In this document: positions 33,051 to 43,173 of the stretch, one piece after another
Position numbering within the stretch: the stretch's first letter is position 1
Layout: each line of letters starts with the position of its first letter
DNA from: Amorphophallus konjac
Taxonomy: Eukaryota; Streptophyta; Magnoliopsida; Alismatales; Araceae
NCBI GenBank assembly: GCA_022559845.1
Contig: CM040128.1
Coordinates: 177,622,413 to 177,686,412 of the forward strand
Length of the DNA stretch: 64,000 bases
Direction of reading: 5' to 3'
Translations under genes and position numbers: made by a program
The notes under the pieces: generated by a model
Database searches by the model: none
What the model saw: only the letters and a program-made list of their open reading frames with translations
Told to the model about the DNA's origin: nothing

Positions 33051-33315
33051 AAATAATTCCCAAAATTACTTGAAGTGGCTCGAGGATTTACGTTAACACA
33101 GAGAAACATTTTTGTTCACAAAAATTCATAGTGTTGAAACCATCAAGACATTAAGACTCAGGCAACACTGAAATTCATTTGGTCAAATTGTTCAATTGAA
33201 CAGGACATTCCCTTACTGTATAACCCATTCACTTACATGATGAAACATGAGATTATCTTGAGATAAAGAAATGATTTATAGTGTGAGACATCATCAAAAT
33301 CATAGGGACACAACA

Positions 33316-35070
33316 CCTCTTCCCCAATGGTTCACCTAGGTTCTAGGGCCCATGTGGGGCTGGTTCAAAGTCCAACATTGGACTTAGACCATGGGGGGAC
33401 ATGAATGGAAAAATTCAAAATTGAAGGCCCTTAAAGTCAAGGGGGCCCCCCTTTGATGTATTATATTCCATGTTATATTTTTATTTTATTTGGTCATTTG
33501 ACCACATGGGGGAAAAAAATCATATCTCTAGTTTACCCCTCCCTAACCCTAGATCTAGGGGTAGTTAAGGTCATTTTTACTTTTCCACATAATCCATGTA
33601 ATTTCCATTTTGATAGAATTAATGTGAGAAATTTTCAGAAGTTTCCAAGAGTAGCCCAAGGGCGCCCCTTTCTCTCTCCCACCCCCTTGCTGATGGATTT
33701 CAGTGAAATTCTTGAGGTGTGAAGCCTCCTCCCCTCCCCCTCTCTGAGTGTGAAGCTCAGTACCGCCGCCGCTGCCGCCATTGAGCCGCCGTCGCACCGC
33801 CACCGCCGCCGCGTCGAAATTCTATCCACATCAGGACAGAAGGTTGAAGCCCGATTTTTATCTCCACATCAGGAGATCTGATCTAGCTGCAATTTTGAGT
33901 GTTTGTTTTTCTTGTTATCCCCAGTCTCAATCTTAAATTTCGTGCCAATCAGAGGTCATTTGCTATTTTTTCAGTAATTTTAGTTCCACCCATGACAATC
34001 TGCCAGTTTACAGATCTGCAGGATAGGAGTCTGTTCTTCTATTTTTCCCGCCCCCTTATACATCTCCATAAATCCCCAAACAAATCATACGTGTTCCTCC
34101 CTTACGCCCCCTCCACCCATAATTTTTCTAGAGTCTAGATATATTGTTTTCCTCTCAGTCAAAATTCATCTTCAGGCAGTTCTTGTTCTTCCCTATGTGT
34201 CTGTAATTCCAAGCAAGAAAGAAACTACAAACCACAGTCATTTTCATTTCTAATCCGTCTACTGGATATATATGAAATAATTATATGTTGTACCCCTTTG
34301 ATTCATCTATCCATCGGTATCAATTTTACGTCGATCCGACACCGGATGTGGCCGCAGAAATTCTTTTCGTGGAGGCGCGCAGTTCAGATCCGTGCACAGG
34401 CCAACAACTCAATCCACAGGTAAATCTCGGTAAAATACGCCAGGATACATTCGGCGACCGCCTCTCCCGGAGACCGCTCGGCAACCCATCAGCAACGTCC
34501 TAGCAAGCCGTCACAGCAAGGAGACGCTTGAGTACCGCCGTCCTAGTAGCCGATCCCACCTGCTATCCGCGGGCCCCGCAGAACCGAGCAGGACCAATAG
34601 CCCGTCTCCGACCCGGGAGCGTTCCAGATCGTAGCCCGTCAACCCGAGTTCGCTACTCCTGGGTCCCACACTATAGCCCTTTACCTCCCTGGGTGGAGTG
34701 GGTGATAAATTCATTTCTGTAATTATTGTTAATATTTATACACCGGGAGTACGAGTTTCGGTCGGGATCGTCTTCCCCACGCCCGGAGCGTGGAGGTACA
34801 CTCGCCACCCTCCTACTTTGGCATTTTGCTCAATTCGTATATTTTTGAATGTCGCTTCTAGAGTGATAGGTTAATTAGCTCGATATTCATTTTTATCACT
34901 ACTGTGAGAGTGAGTAAGTGAACCCGTCCCGTGACTCGAGCCGAGTACACGCAGAAAAGTCGATACCCGAGGCTCATTTTTGGTTTCTCAACTGCGCACG
35001 ATCCCGCGTTTCCCTCGCATTGGGACGTCTACGAGCTAGAGTCCCAGGTTCGCTGTCCCGTCCCGCATCA
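33316..35070 (+). repeat. C1 3' LTR, right fragment
   Basis: After the copia duplication CCTCT, the C1 LTR resumes (aatggttcacctaggttctagggcccatgtgg) and runs to TCCCGCATCA at 35070. Excluding copia the LTR is 1931 bp. It aligns along its length with the array LTRs in reverse complement (the GCC-repeat tract at 33760-33815, the CACGCCCGGAGCGTGGAGGT block at 34777-34797). It is clearly more diverged than the array copies. Confidence 0.82.
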
Positions 35071-36468
35071 GCATGGCTGAAGTGTCAATCGGCACGGTTG
35101 CTGTAGCAGCCCATGTATCAGTGGCTAAACAAATGGTAGGCTGGGTTTGCCATCTCGGCGCCCAGAGAAATAAGAAATCGGAGTGCGCGCCTGCAATCAG
35201 CGTTTGAGGGCCTGCGCCATGAAGCATCTTGCGTCGGGCTTCAAAGGTGCCGTTGGGAGACTGGCCAGGCCGAGTAGGGGTTCTCAAAACAAAGGAAAAA
35301 CTTAGGGAAACAGAGTATCTGAAATCGAAGGAAATCGTGCAATCGTGTTCCCATTTAAAGCGGACGAAGGGCCATGACATGGACTATCTCAGGCCTTCGT
35401 TATGCACAGCAGGGACTGATTTAAAAAGGACTCATGGATTTCGATCGGGGAAAACATCCCCTAGTGCATAATATTTCTCGCATTCATAATAAATCATCAG
35501 AAGCCACGGGCTTCTGACATTTCTGTGAGAGGGTAGCAACCACAGGGGGGGCTGATATGATTCCACAATATCAGAACAAAAATACAAGCAATATGAAATT
35601 CGAGAGCAGTTCATCGCACAGGAAGAGAGAGGGGGGAATGAAACATAATAGATTACTAAACAAGAATGACCACATATTTATTCATTAATTGATCGTAATG
35701 ATTGACGCTTACAGAAGAATTTACAGAGAGATAAATGAAAAAGAAAAGAACGGGGAGGGGGAGATTGTATCCCGCCGGGGCTTTTACACGGTGGGAGACC
35801 CACCTTCACCGTTGAAGAAAGACTATCCTAGCTCGATCACCCTTTTCCTCTCAGAGTGCCCACCAACCCTTTTTTGGCTCTCTTGTTTGCTGCGGCCGCC
35901 TGGTCTCTCCCTCCTTCTATGGCGCTCTTGTCTCTCCCTTGATCGAAGGCTTTTATAGAGGGTAAACCTTGCTTCCATCGGCGCCCAGAGGAACCGGCGC
36001 GCTGGCTAGTGTTTACGCGCCGATGCATTCTTGTGCTGACTTCATTCTGTGCCGATTCAGTAGGGGCCATGCCGGTTCCCAGCCTTTTCAACTCATTTCT
36101 TAGCATACTTTGGCCCATTGTTATTTCTTTTGGACCATTTATGCTCAATTCTCATTTTGTGAGGGTTGACCCATCGGCTAACTTGTCTTGCTGTCCGAGC
36201 TTCTATCTTGTTTGTTCGGGGATGGTCTCGATCATTTTCTAAGCTTTCGAGTCTCGTTTTAGCAACTATCCGTTGGTGCCGAGCATCTATTCTATTCTTT
36301 TCTTTTCTTTTCTTTTTCTCTTCGATCTTTGTCTTTTATTTGGCTTCTGCCTCTCCTTTCCTTCTTTTCTTTCTTTTCTTTTATGTCGCCATAGGGATAC
36401 TCAGCCAGAACTTCATACCTAGAAAAGCAAAAGTTTAAGAAATGTTAGAAATGTTTTCAGTGTCAACA
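35071..36468 (-). repeat. Partial 3' LTR of the Tat/Ogre-like element
   Basis: The right end is a typical LTR start on the minus strand, TGTTGACACTG at 36468, preceded by a polypurine tract. A minus-strand TATA box (TCTATAAAAG) lies at about 35951-35960, with pyrimidine-rich sequence in U3. The left side stops where C1 ends at 35070; the rest of the LTR, if C1 inserted into it, would lie beyond the window's left edge. No coding region is supported. The small open frames here are not conserved words of any family I know. Confidence 0.6.
35951..36025 (-). promoter_or_regulatory. TATA box and hairpin of the Tat-like LTR
   Basis: The minus strand reads CTCTATAAAAG. Sixteen bases upstream begins an inverted repeat with perfect 9-bp arms, CATCGGCGC (35976-35984) and GCGCCGATG (36017-36025), around a ~32-base loop. 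Confidence 0.5.
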
Positions 36469-36480
36469 AATGCCCCCCAT
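36469..36480 (-). promoter_or_regulatory. Polypurine tract of the Tat-like element
   Basis: The minus strand reads ATGGGGGGCATT directly before the LTR start TGTTGACAC. This is the expected place and composition for the plus-strand primer of an LTR retrotransposon. Confidence 0.65.
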
Positions 36481-36950
36481 CCGTAGTGGTGCGAATGACG
36501 AACGAGTGAGCGGGACCTGCGGGTGCAACCCTATCTTAGAACGTGTCTTTTTATTCTTTTATTCTTTATTCATTCAAGCATGTAGACATCCATCGATCGC
36601 ACGGATAAACTAGATGTATATAGAATAGTTCCCTGTATTAGGGATAGGATAAGGACATCGCCCATGATTCACGGACGGAGTGCGGCTCATGAAGCGTAAC
36701 CAAGGGAGATGTGCATACGTAAAGGGGGACACCGCGTAGAACATATGCATAGCATAAACCACAATCCACACCCAGGCCTATTTATCCATAGTGTGAAAGT
36801 GTAATTATATGGGTAGTGAACCCTAGACATAGGGACGGACAGACGTTCTAAGTAACACTAGAGGATTACTTTATCGCCTACACATACATTCGAGGCTCTC
36901 AGCTTTTGGCAACTTCGCACAACTCCCTTGTTTATTCTTAATTCGAGATT

Positions 36951-37290
36951 TCACCGTTCGACGTGAGTCTCCTCATGTGTCTCGATGGGGATTCCTGGCT
37001 ACTAAGATTCATCCCTTTATTGGCAGTGTTATTATGGACTTCACCGTTCGGCGCGAGTCTCCTCATGTGTCTCAATGGGGATTCCCGGCTACTAGGATCC
37101 ATCCTATATAATGGTTTTATGATGGATTTCACCATTTGACGTGAGTCTCCTCATGTGTCTCAATGGGGATTCTCGGCTACTAGGATTCATCCTTATTTTT
37201 GTAGAGTTTGCTAAACCGTTTTCGCGTGAGTTTCCTCATGTGTCTCAATGGGGATTCCCAGCTACTTGGATTCACATTCCACTTATCATT
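36951..37290. repeat. Tandem repeat TR1, ~88 bp x 4
   Basis: Four units contain CGTGAGTCTCCTCATGTGTC and ATGGGGATTCC(C)GGCTACTAGGAT. They start near 36951, 37041, 37129 and 37213, a period of 84-90 bp. The last is the most diverged. The array lies in the 3' untranslated region of the Tat-like element. Confidence 0.85.
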
Positions 37291-37689
37291 ATCATCATTT
37301 TTTCTTTTTTTTGAAGGGGGTAGGCAGCTTTTTCCTCATGGTCACCCTTTACGTGAGTGCAGAGATTTGAGCTTCCATGAAGTGTTAAAAAGAATTTACG
37401 ACGTCCCTATGGCTAAGGGCCATTGCTCATATTGTGTGCAAGGTGTGGGAGTTTCATCGAGGGTGTATCCTGTCAATTGTGCTAGCAACATTGCTACATT
37501 TCTTCCCTTTGATGTATGCACTTGTCGAGGATCGGCTTTCATCTCTTAGCGTATGCCGTAACGCACTTATGCCTAGAATCAGGCAACTTTATTTAGGGAG
37601 GAGATATGGTCTAAGAAATTTGAAAGAGGTGTATTGATACTATATTACAAGCGGACATGCACGTGAGGCAAGTAAAGCACACAAATCAT

Positions 37690-37838
37690 GTCATGATTAT
37701 TTTTTTGTCTCCCTTTCTTTCTTCTTCTTTCTTCTCTTTTCTTCTCTCTTTTCTTCTCTCTTTTTTTTCTCTCTTTTTTCTCTCTTTTTTTCTTTTTTTC
37801 TCTTTCTTTCTTTTTTTTCTTTTTTTCTTTTTTTTATA
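37690..37838. repeat. Long pyrimidine (TTTC)n tract
   Basis: About 140 bases are almost pure T and C on the + strand (polypurine on the element strand), with irregular tttctt/cttttt units. Shorter tracts lie at 36290-36390, 40440-40510, 40580-40612 and 40790-40925. Such tracts are common between gag-pol and the 3' LTR in plant gypsy elements. Confidence 0.8.
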
Positions 37839-38029
37839 TGGGGCTTACCAGGCACACTCGCAGGTCGACAATTTTAGAGGTAAGTGCCTGATGTCACGGC
37901 AATGGAGAGAAGACGTCACATGTTGTGGCGAATTCCTGGAGGGATCAAGGGTTGGTGTGGAACCAAGGGGGTCTTTTTGTTCATTGGCTTGGACTGCAAT
38001 TTCGTGCCAATGGTAAGAGGTTTGTCGGC

Positions 38030-38965
38030 TTGGACCGAAGGTCATGACACCGAATGACTTGACTTAAACGTAAGGTTGTGACGCCAAGGGAGGATATTTA
38101 ACGGCTCAGACATAAAGTCATGATGCCATACAACTTGGTTTAGGCGGAAGGCCATGACGCCAAGGCAGAATATTTACCGGATTAGGCGGAAAGCCATGAC
38201 GTCGGACAAGAATATTTAACGGCTTAGACATAAAGTCATGACGCCGTACAAGAATATTTAACAGCTTAGACGTAAAGTCATGACGCCATACAACTTGGCT
38301 TAGGCGGAAGGCCATGACGCCAAGGCAGAATATTTACCGGCTTAAGCGGAAGCCATGACGCCGGACAATAATATTTAACGGCTTAGACATAAAGTCAGAA
38401 CGCCTTACAACTTGGCTTAGACGGAAGGCCATGACGCCAAGGTAGAATTTTTAAACGGCTTAGGTGAATTGCTATGACGCCGTACAGCTTGGCTTAGGCA
38501 GAAGGCCATGACGCCAAGGTAGAATTTTTAAACGGCTTAGGTAAATTGCCATGACGCTGGACAAGAATATTTAACGGCTTAGACATAAAGTCATGACGCC
38601 GTACAACTTGGCTTAGGTGGAAGGCCATGACGCCAAGGCATATATTTACCGGCTTAAGCAGAATGCCATGATGCCGGACAAGGATTTTTTAACTGCTTAA
38701 ATGTAAAGTCATGACGCCGTATGACTTGGCTTAGGCGGAAGGCCATGACGCCAAGGCAGAATATTCTAAATGGCTTAGGTGAATTGCCATGACGCCGTAC
38801 AGCTTGGCTTAGGCGGAAGACCACGACGCCAAGGTAGAAATTTTTTTTTAAAAAAACGGCTTAGGTGAATTGCCATGACGCCGTACAGCTTGGCTTAGGT
38901 AAAAGGCCATGATGCCAAGGTAGTAATTTTTTTAAACGGCTTAGGCGAAATGTCATGACGCCGTA
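38030..38965. repeat. Tandem repeat TR2, ~40 bp x ~24 with trimer order
   Basis: The marker CCATGACGCC or TCATGACGCC recurs about 24 times at a mean spacing near 40 bp. Successive markers are followed in rotation by AAG(G), GG and GTA, giving a higher-order trimer of roughly 120 bp ("ccaag", "ccgg", "ccgta" types), most regular between 38125 and 38760. Each unit also holds GGCTTAG(G/A). Confidence 0.82.
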
Positions 38966-38984
38966 CAAGAGGAGGTTTTTGTTG

Positions 38985-39360
38985 ATTTGTTTGATTGGAT
39001 TGATTGGATTTATTAAATTGCTGAGTTTATTGATTTTATTGGATTTATTGGTTTTATCGAGTCTATTAGGTTTATTTGGTTTATTGAGTCAATGGGTTTG
39101 TTGGGTCTATTGAATTTATTGATCTTGTTAGGTTTATTTAGTTTATTGAGTTCATCATACTTGTGGGGTTTATTGATTCACTAAGTTTGTTTGATTTATT
39201 GAGTTGATTGAGTTCATCGGGGTTCATTCAATTTATTGGATTGATTTAATTATTTTAGTGAATGATTTTGTTCTGTTTATTGGATTTATTGACCCTACTG
39301 AATTTATTGGTTTTATTGAATTTGATGGGTTTGTTGATTGTTGTTGCATTTTGTTTTGTT
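38985..39360. repeat. Tandem repeat TR3, T-rich TTTATTGR words
   Basis: This is a degenerate short-period (about 9-12 bp) array of TTTATTG(G/A) and TTGATTGGATT words. It begins where TR2 ends. Compositionally it is T, G and A with almost no C. The open frame over it (39204-39506) is an artefact of the low complexity. Confidence 0.75.
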
Positions 39361-39599
39361 TTATTTTATTTATTTATTTTAATTTTTGTTGTTTTTTTAT
39401 GATTTTTGTTGTTGTTTTTTTAGATCATCATTTTGACTTCATTATTCATTTTTCTATTCTTTCATTTATTATTATTATTATTTTGTTCTTTCTTTTTTTA
39501 TGTTAGGCTCTCTAGCGCAGGTTCATCTGTAATGCAGGACATTTTATTTGGTGGGATTATTGATGAGTTTGATTGCTGATTGCACCTGTGATACTGGGG

Positions 39600-40060
39600 T
39601 TAATTTCAGAGCTTGGCAAGGGCGGAATGCCTCAGGCAAAGGGGCAAGAATTTTATTAACTCGGCCCAGTGGGACAAAAGAGTAGTTTTTTAGAGCTCAG
39701 CACGGGCGGGGTGCCTCAGGCCAAGGAAAAAGATTTTATGAACCTAGCCCGGTAGGACGAAGGGTAATTTTAGGGCTCGGCACGAGCGGAGTGCCTCATG
39801 CCAAGAAAAAGGATTTTATAGACCCAGCCCGATGGGGCAAAGGGTAATTTTTAGGGCTTGGCATGGGCGAAGTGCTTTATGCCAAGGGAAGAGTTTATGG
39901 ACTCAGTCCGATGGGACAAATGGTAATTTCGAGTTTGGCTAGGGCAGAGTGCCCCAAGCCAAGGAAAAAGGTTTTATGGTCACAACCCGACGAGACTGGT
40001 GGGCAAAAATCTTGAGCTCGACAAGGGCGGAGTGCTCATGCCAAGGAAAAAGGGGATTGA
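39600..40060. repeat. Tandem repeat TR4, ~82 bp x 6
   Basis: Units contain GGCTCGGCACGGGCGGAGTGCCTCA, CCAAGGAAAAAGGATTTTAT and GACCCAGCCCGATGGG(A). The GTGCCTC-type marker falls near 39617, 39701, 39786, 39868, 39947 and 40029. It is a different sequence from TR1-TR3. Related words persist to about 40300. Confidence 0.82.
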
Positions 40061-40970
40061 TGAGCCAACGTTGGGCTAGGAGTCCAAACCAGTAGTGGCG
40101 GGAGAGCCCTGTGGGATAAATATGGCATTTGTTGGTGTAGTTGGGTGATTGTTGGCTGAATGCCGAAGGGCATTGAGAATGCATTGGCCGGGGGCACAGG
40201 ACCCATACCAAGGGTAGAGGGTCAGTTCCGGTGGGACAAATGGGGAACATCCCCGTAGGATGGGAAGACAACAAGGCACCATGCATCCCAGTGGGCCATC
40301 TTATGTTAATAGTTGTAATGACGAAGTCCTCCTAGTTTCTATAGACGGGACAGTTATTTTATTCTCCCTTAAGCACCCATCATGTAGTGTCGTTGGGAAT
40401 CCTCTTGCTCATGGAAAAGGGTAGGAAGGCCATACTTGCCCCATGATTTTTGTTTTTTTTTCTTCCTTTTTTTGCCTTTTTTTTTTGCTTTTTTCCCCTC
40501 TCTTTTTATTTTGAACTGCCAACTTGGGTGGCACTAATCAATGAAATGCCATGTGGGCCTATCACCCTTCATTCTCTTTTGTTTTTTCTATTTTTTCTTC
40601 TTTTTTTTTATATTTTGAACTGACCAAGGCGGGGGCATAGGAGAGCGCTCACCTCCTCAGCGAGAGGATAAGTAGTTCGCTCTACCACACCAATCCCACG
40701 ATGGTAGTTTTATTTAGTTTAGACCAAGAAATATAGGGAGCGGCCACTCCCTTAACGGATAGGGCCATCAAGATCTCTTTCATCTTCCCTCTCTTTTTTT
40801 TATTAATACCTGCCCCCAGAGCCGGCTCTCTTTCTGCTCATTTTTTCCTTTTTTCTTCTTCTTCTTTTTTCTTCTTTTCTTTTTTTCTCTCTCTTATATT
40901 CTATCTTTCTTTTCTCCCTATTTTTACAAATATCCGCATTCAAGCTGCAGAATGATGCTAGATGTTGGCT
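40061..40970. other. Non-coding stretch of the Tat-like 3' UTR
   Basis: It holds degenerate traces of TR4, three pyrimidine tracts and no supported gene. The open frames at 40076-40286 (minus) are in this repetitive sequence and lack recognisable domains. The segment near 40625-40690 (gcgggggcataggagagcgctcacc...) resembles part of a tRNA-like coding region but has no complete cloverleaf that I could build. Confidence 0.5.
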
Positions 40971-41840
40971 TTAGCCAAATTTGTGAGGGACAGTTGAGGC
41001 AGTGCTATCGCGTGGGGCTGCTTGCCTGAAGACGGGCATTTGATGTGGACGTGGCAGATCCACCTTGTATTCGCCCATTTGCAATTCACCTTTCTTGATT
41101 AGGCCTTCGATGATGTCCTTGAACACGTAGTAATCCTCGATAGGATGTCCATCTACTTGGTGATAAGGACAGAAGCATGGATTATCTTTTCTTGTGGTGT
41201 TGCCTGGTCTCTTCGGCTCCGGAAGCACCACTTTGCCGCATTCCAGGGCCCACTCAAAGAGAGTCGAGGTCTTATCTTTTGGGAATGAATAGGGCTTCAT
41301 CATTTTACCCCTTAATGAGGACCCTTGTGTTTCTGGCTTGGCGGAAGCAAGGTTAGCTACCTCTTTTGTTTTCTTCTTTTGCTGTTCGAAAACTTCAATA
41401 TTTGAGGTGTAACCTTCCTGCGCTGGTTGTTTGCTAGCTGGCTTATTCTTTTGACCCGAGCTTGTGAAGGCTGGGCAAAGCCTTGCAAGGACTGCTTCGG
41501 CTTCTGCTGCGATGTCACTTAGATATTCAAAGGTTGTGACTTCAAAGTCAATGACCCATCGCAGAATTTCCATCTTCAGATTCTCTTTGCAGATTTGGAC
41601 AGACTCCTTGTAACTAGGTGGGTTCCTACATCTCTCACGAAGGCTTCTCCATCTGCTTATGTAGTCCCTGGCGGACTCATTATCCTTTTGTTTGGCTGCT
41701 TGTAATTCGGCCTCAGTGACTTCTTCTTCAGCCATCTTTGTATCCAATGTTAGTTCCGCCTTTGGCTTGTCCATTGTGGCTAGACCCGCTGATCTCGGGT
41801 GTAGAGCAATTGGCTGCATATGCGGCCTCATCGACGTCAT
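40971..41840 (-). CDS. Tat/Ogre-like Gag fragment (gag2)
   Basis: An intact 289-codon minus-strand frame. About residues 40-125 match the C-terminal part of the plant gypsy retrotransposon Gag domain (AKQKDNESARDYISRWRSL, then CKENLKMEIL). This is followed by a Lys-rich linker and a Tat-type Cys/His block (CFCPYHQVDGHPIEDYYVFKDIIEG). The last Cys seen in gag1 (IEDC) is Tyr here. The N-terminal half of the Gag domain is missing, as though deleted between residues 33 and 40. Upstream, 42050-42526 is the matching ORF1-like sequence in a shifted frame. No protease or reverse transcriptase follows. Confidence 0.72.
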   Translation of the reverse strand: MTSMRPHMQPIALHPRSAGLATMDKPKAELTLDTKMAEEEVTEAELQAAKQKDNESARDYISRWRSLRERCRNPPSYKESVQICKENLKMEILRWVIDFEVTTFEYLSDIAAEAEAVLARLCPAFTSSGQKNKPASKQPAQEGYTSNIEVFEQQKKKTKEVANLASAKPETQGSSLRGKMMKPYSFPKDKTSTLFEWALECGKVVLPEPKRPGNTTRKDNPCFCPYHQVDGHPIEDYYVFKDIIEGLIKKGELQMGEYKVDLPRPHQMPVFRQAAPRDSTASTVPHKFG

Positions 41841-42049
41841 TGCCGGAGATGCTGTAGTTGCCCCCTGACTTACCCAGGGGACTGTGGGTTGGAATGGCTG
41901 AGGGAGGATGCCCCCTGAATGATCGTGTACTACTCAGGGCATTGTTGGCTGCATTGAAGCTTCAGATGAGCAAGCACTGTCTTGGGCTATCTCATATAGA
42001 TGTCTTGTCAATTGTGGCGTATATGGCTTTATGTTCATTTCATTCAGTT

Positions 42050-42526
42050 GCCTTTGTAGCATTTCAATCTCCTGCTGCTTCTGGTGCAGTAGTGCCATAT
42101 GGCAGGGTCTTGTGAGAAGGGACCGGGAGTGCTACTACCTTCCGCCTCTGGTTTGCCCGAGATAAATGCCTTCCTGCCATTATTGCCAGCTACATCTAGC
42201 TCCTTTGAGATGAACTCCTTATGTTTTACGCTTTCAGGTGGAGGAGGAATATGACATTGAGCCTTTTTATTAGCTGGTGAGTGTTGCTTTGGCATCCTCT
42301 CGGACCTGGTAGATGGGTGAGAGGCAGAAGCTTTGGCTGGAGTTGCTTCCATTGGCACAAAGCAAATTTCTTCATTTTCTTCATCAGCAGTTTGTGCCCC
42401 ACTGAAAGATGTTGCCAATGTGTTGCAGGAGAAAGCAAGATTCCTCCTTTTAGCCCTTGCATTCTTCTTTTTCTTTCCATTCATGGTCGGCACCTGCCCC
42501 CACAGTGGGCTATTTGATGCATTCAA
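42050..42526 (-). pseudogene. ORF1-like sequence upstream of gag2
   Basis: This basic, charged frame (GKKKKNARAKRRN) is followed in another frame by a coiled-coil-like segment (HQKQQEIEMLQRQLNEM) near 42044-42095. The same order, basic stretch then Gln/Leu coiled coil then gag, appears in the first gag region (60640-61101 and about 60450-60520). It is therefore probably the 5' coding part of the gag2 copy. Its function is unknown. Confidence 0.45.
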
Positions 42527-42870
42527 CTTTTTTTTGCTTTTTCTTCAGTTCTTTTTGTTAACCGGTGGGACTCATTGCATCTTTGAGGGGCATGCTTCTT
42601 GAGCTGCATAACCTGGTTCTTTGGTTGCTCATGGTTATCAGGCCCATTTGTAATGGCTTGTAGCAGTTCTATGGCTGAGTTGGCTTCTTCATATGCCCAC
42701 GATGGGGTTTGTTTCTTCTTACTGTCCGTTAGCCTTTTAATAATTACTCGTGGGGTTGTTTGATGCAAGATAGCAATTGTAGGGGGCAGAGTGGGACGGG
42801 CCATGACTCCATAAACCCAGACCTCTAGAGGCAAGTGATGTACCAGTCTTGTTTTCTTCCTTGTTGGCAT
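42523..42870 (-). pseudogene. Tat-like coding remnant downstream of gag1
   Basis: A 115-codon minus-strand frame containing LPLEVWVYGVMARPTLPP. It follows gag1 directly in the element's direction. I associate this motif with the region between gag and protease in Tat/Ogre elements. Frame breaks separate it from gag1. No protease active site was found after it. Confidence 0.45.
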
Positions 42871-42888
42871 TGCTTGCCAGTTTCTTTG

Positions 42889-43173
42889 TTATTTTTCATG
42901 TTTCAGGATATGATCTTCATAGGTGTGCCGGCTACAAGCCGCTGGCACTTCTTCAAGCAGTTGTTGACATATAGATATCATATTGACTGAGGCCCTTGGC
43001 ATGGGCATTTCATGCGGGCGTGGGGGATCAACTTTGTACTCCCCTATTTGTAACTCCCCTCTTTTTATTAAGCCTTGGATGATGTCCTTTAATATTTGGC
43101 AATCTTCAATAGGATATCCGAGGATCTGATGGTAAGGGCAGAAATACGGATCATCTCTTCTCCTGACATCATC
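42889..43173 (-). pseudogene. Gag1 C-terminal part, left of insertion D
   Basis: The minus-strand frame contains the Tat-type block CPYHQILGYPIEDCQILKDI, followed by IKRGELQIGEYKVD, matching gag2 closely. It is the continuation of the gag at 59277-60267. When D and one AGGAC copy are removed, the codons run through the junction without a shift (...PKPKSP then DDVRRRDDPYFC...). The longer open frame reaching 43278 contains D sequence and is fortuitous there. Confidence 0.75.

Larger units (their letters stand above)
21975..33315 (-). mobile_element. Complete Ty1/copia element, SIRE/Maximus-like (11.3 kb)
   Basis: The LTRs are 2266 bp (21975-24240) and 2265 bp (31051-33315), with TGTTAGCG...ACATAACA or ACACAACA ends on the + strand. 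The 5-bp duplication CCTCT is perfect (21970-21974 and 33316-33320). The primer-binding site matches initiator tRNA-Met, and a polypurine tract is present. Order: 5' LTR, PBS, gag, PR-INT-RT-RH, 1.5 kb untranslated, PPT, 3' LTR. The copia domain order (integrase before reverse transcriptase), the large gag with a coiled coil, the separate gag and pol frames and the long LTRs fit the SIRE/Maximus lineage. The LTRs are very similar, so the insertion is young. Confidence 0.93.
31051..33315 (-). repeat. Copia 5' LTR with promoter
   Basis: In the element's direction it starts at 33315 (TGTTGTGTCC) and ends at 31051 (GCGCTAACA). U3 is about 1.4 kb, full of CACGA words, followed by two CACGTG boxes, a TATA box at 31921-31930 and a leader with CT-rich tracts. 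The right flank is CCTCT. Confidence 0.93.

Noticed and set aside
37657..38016. 119-codon frame with a Ser/Phe/Leu-rich centre
   Set aside because: It is driven by the (TTTC)n tract. There is no conserved sequence on either side.
39204..39506. 100-codon hydrophobic frame resembling a membrane protein
   Set aside because: It is translated from the T-rich short-period repeat TR3, and the hydrophobic residues follow from TTT/ATT codons.
40625..40690. tRNA-like sequence in the Tat-like 3' UTR
   Set aside because: It has some tRNA-like words, but acceptor and anticodon stems could not be paired into a full cloverleaf.
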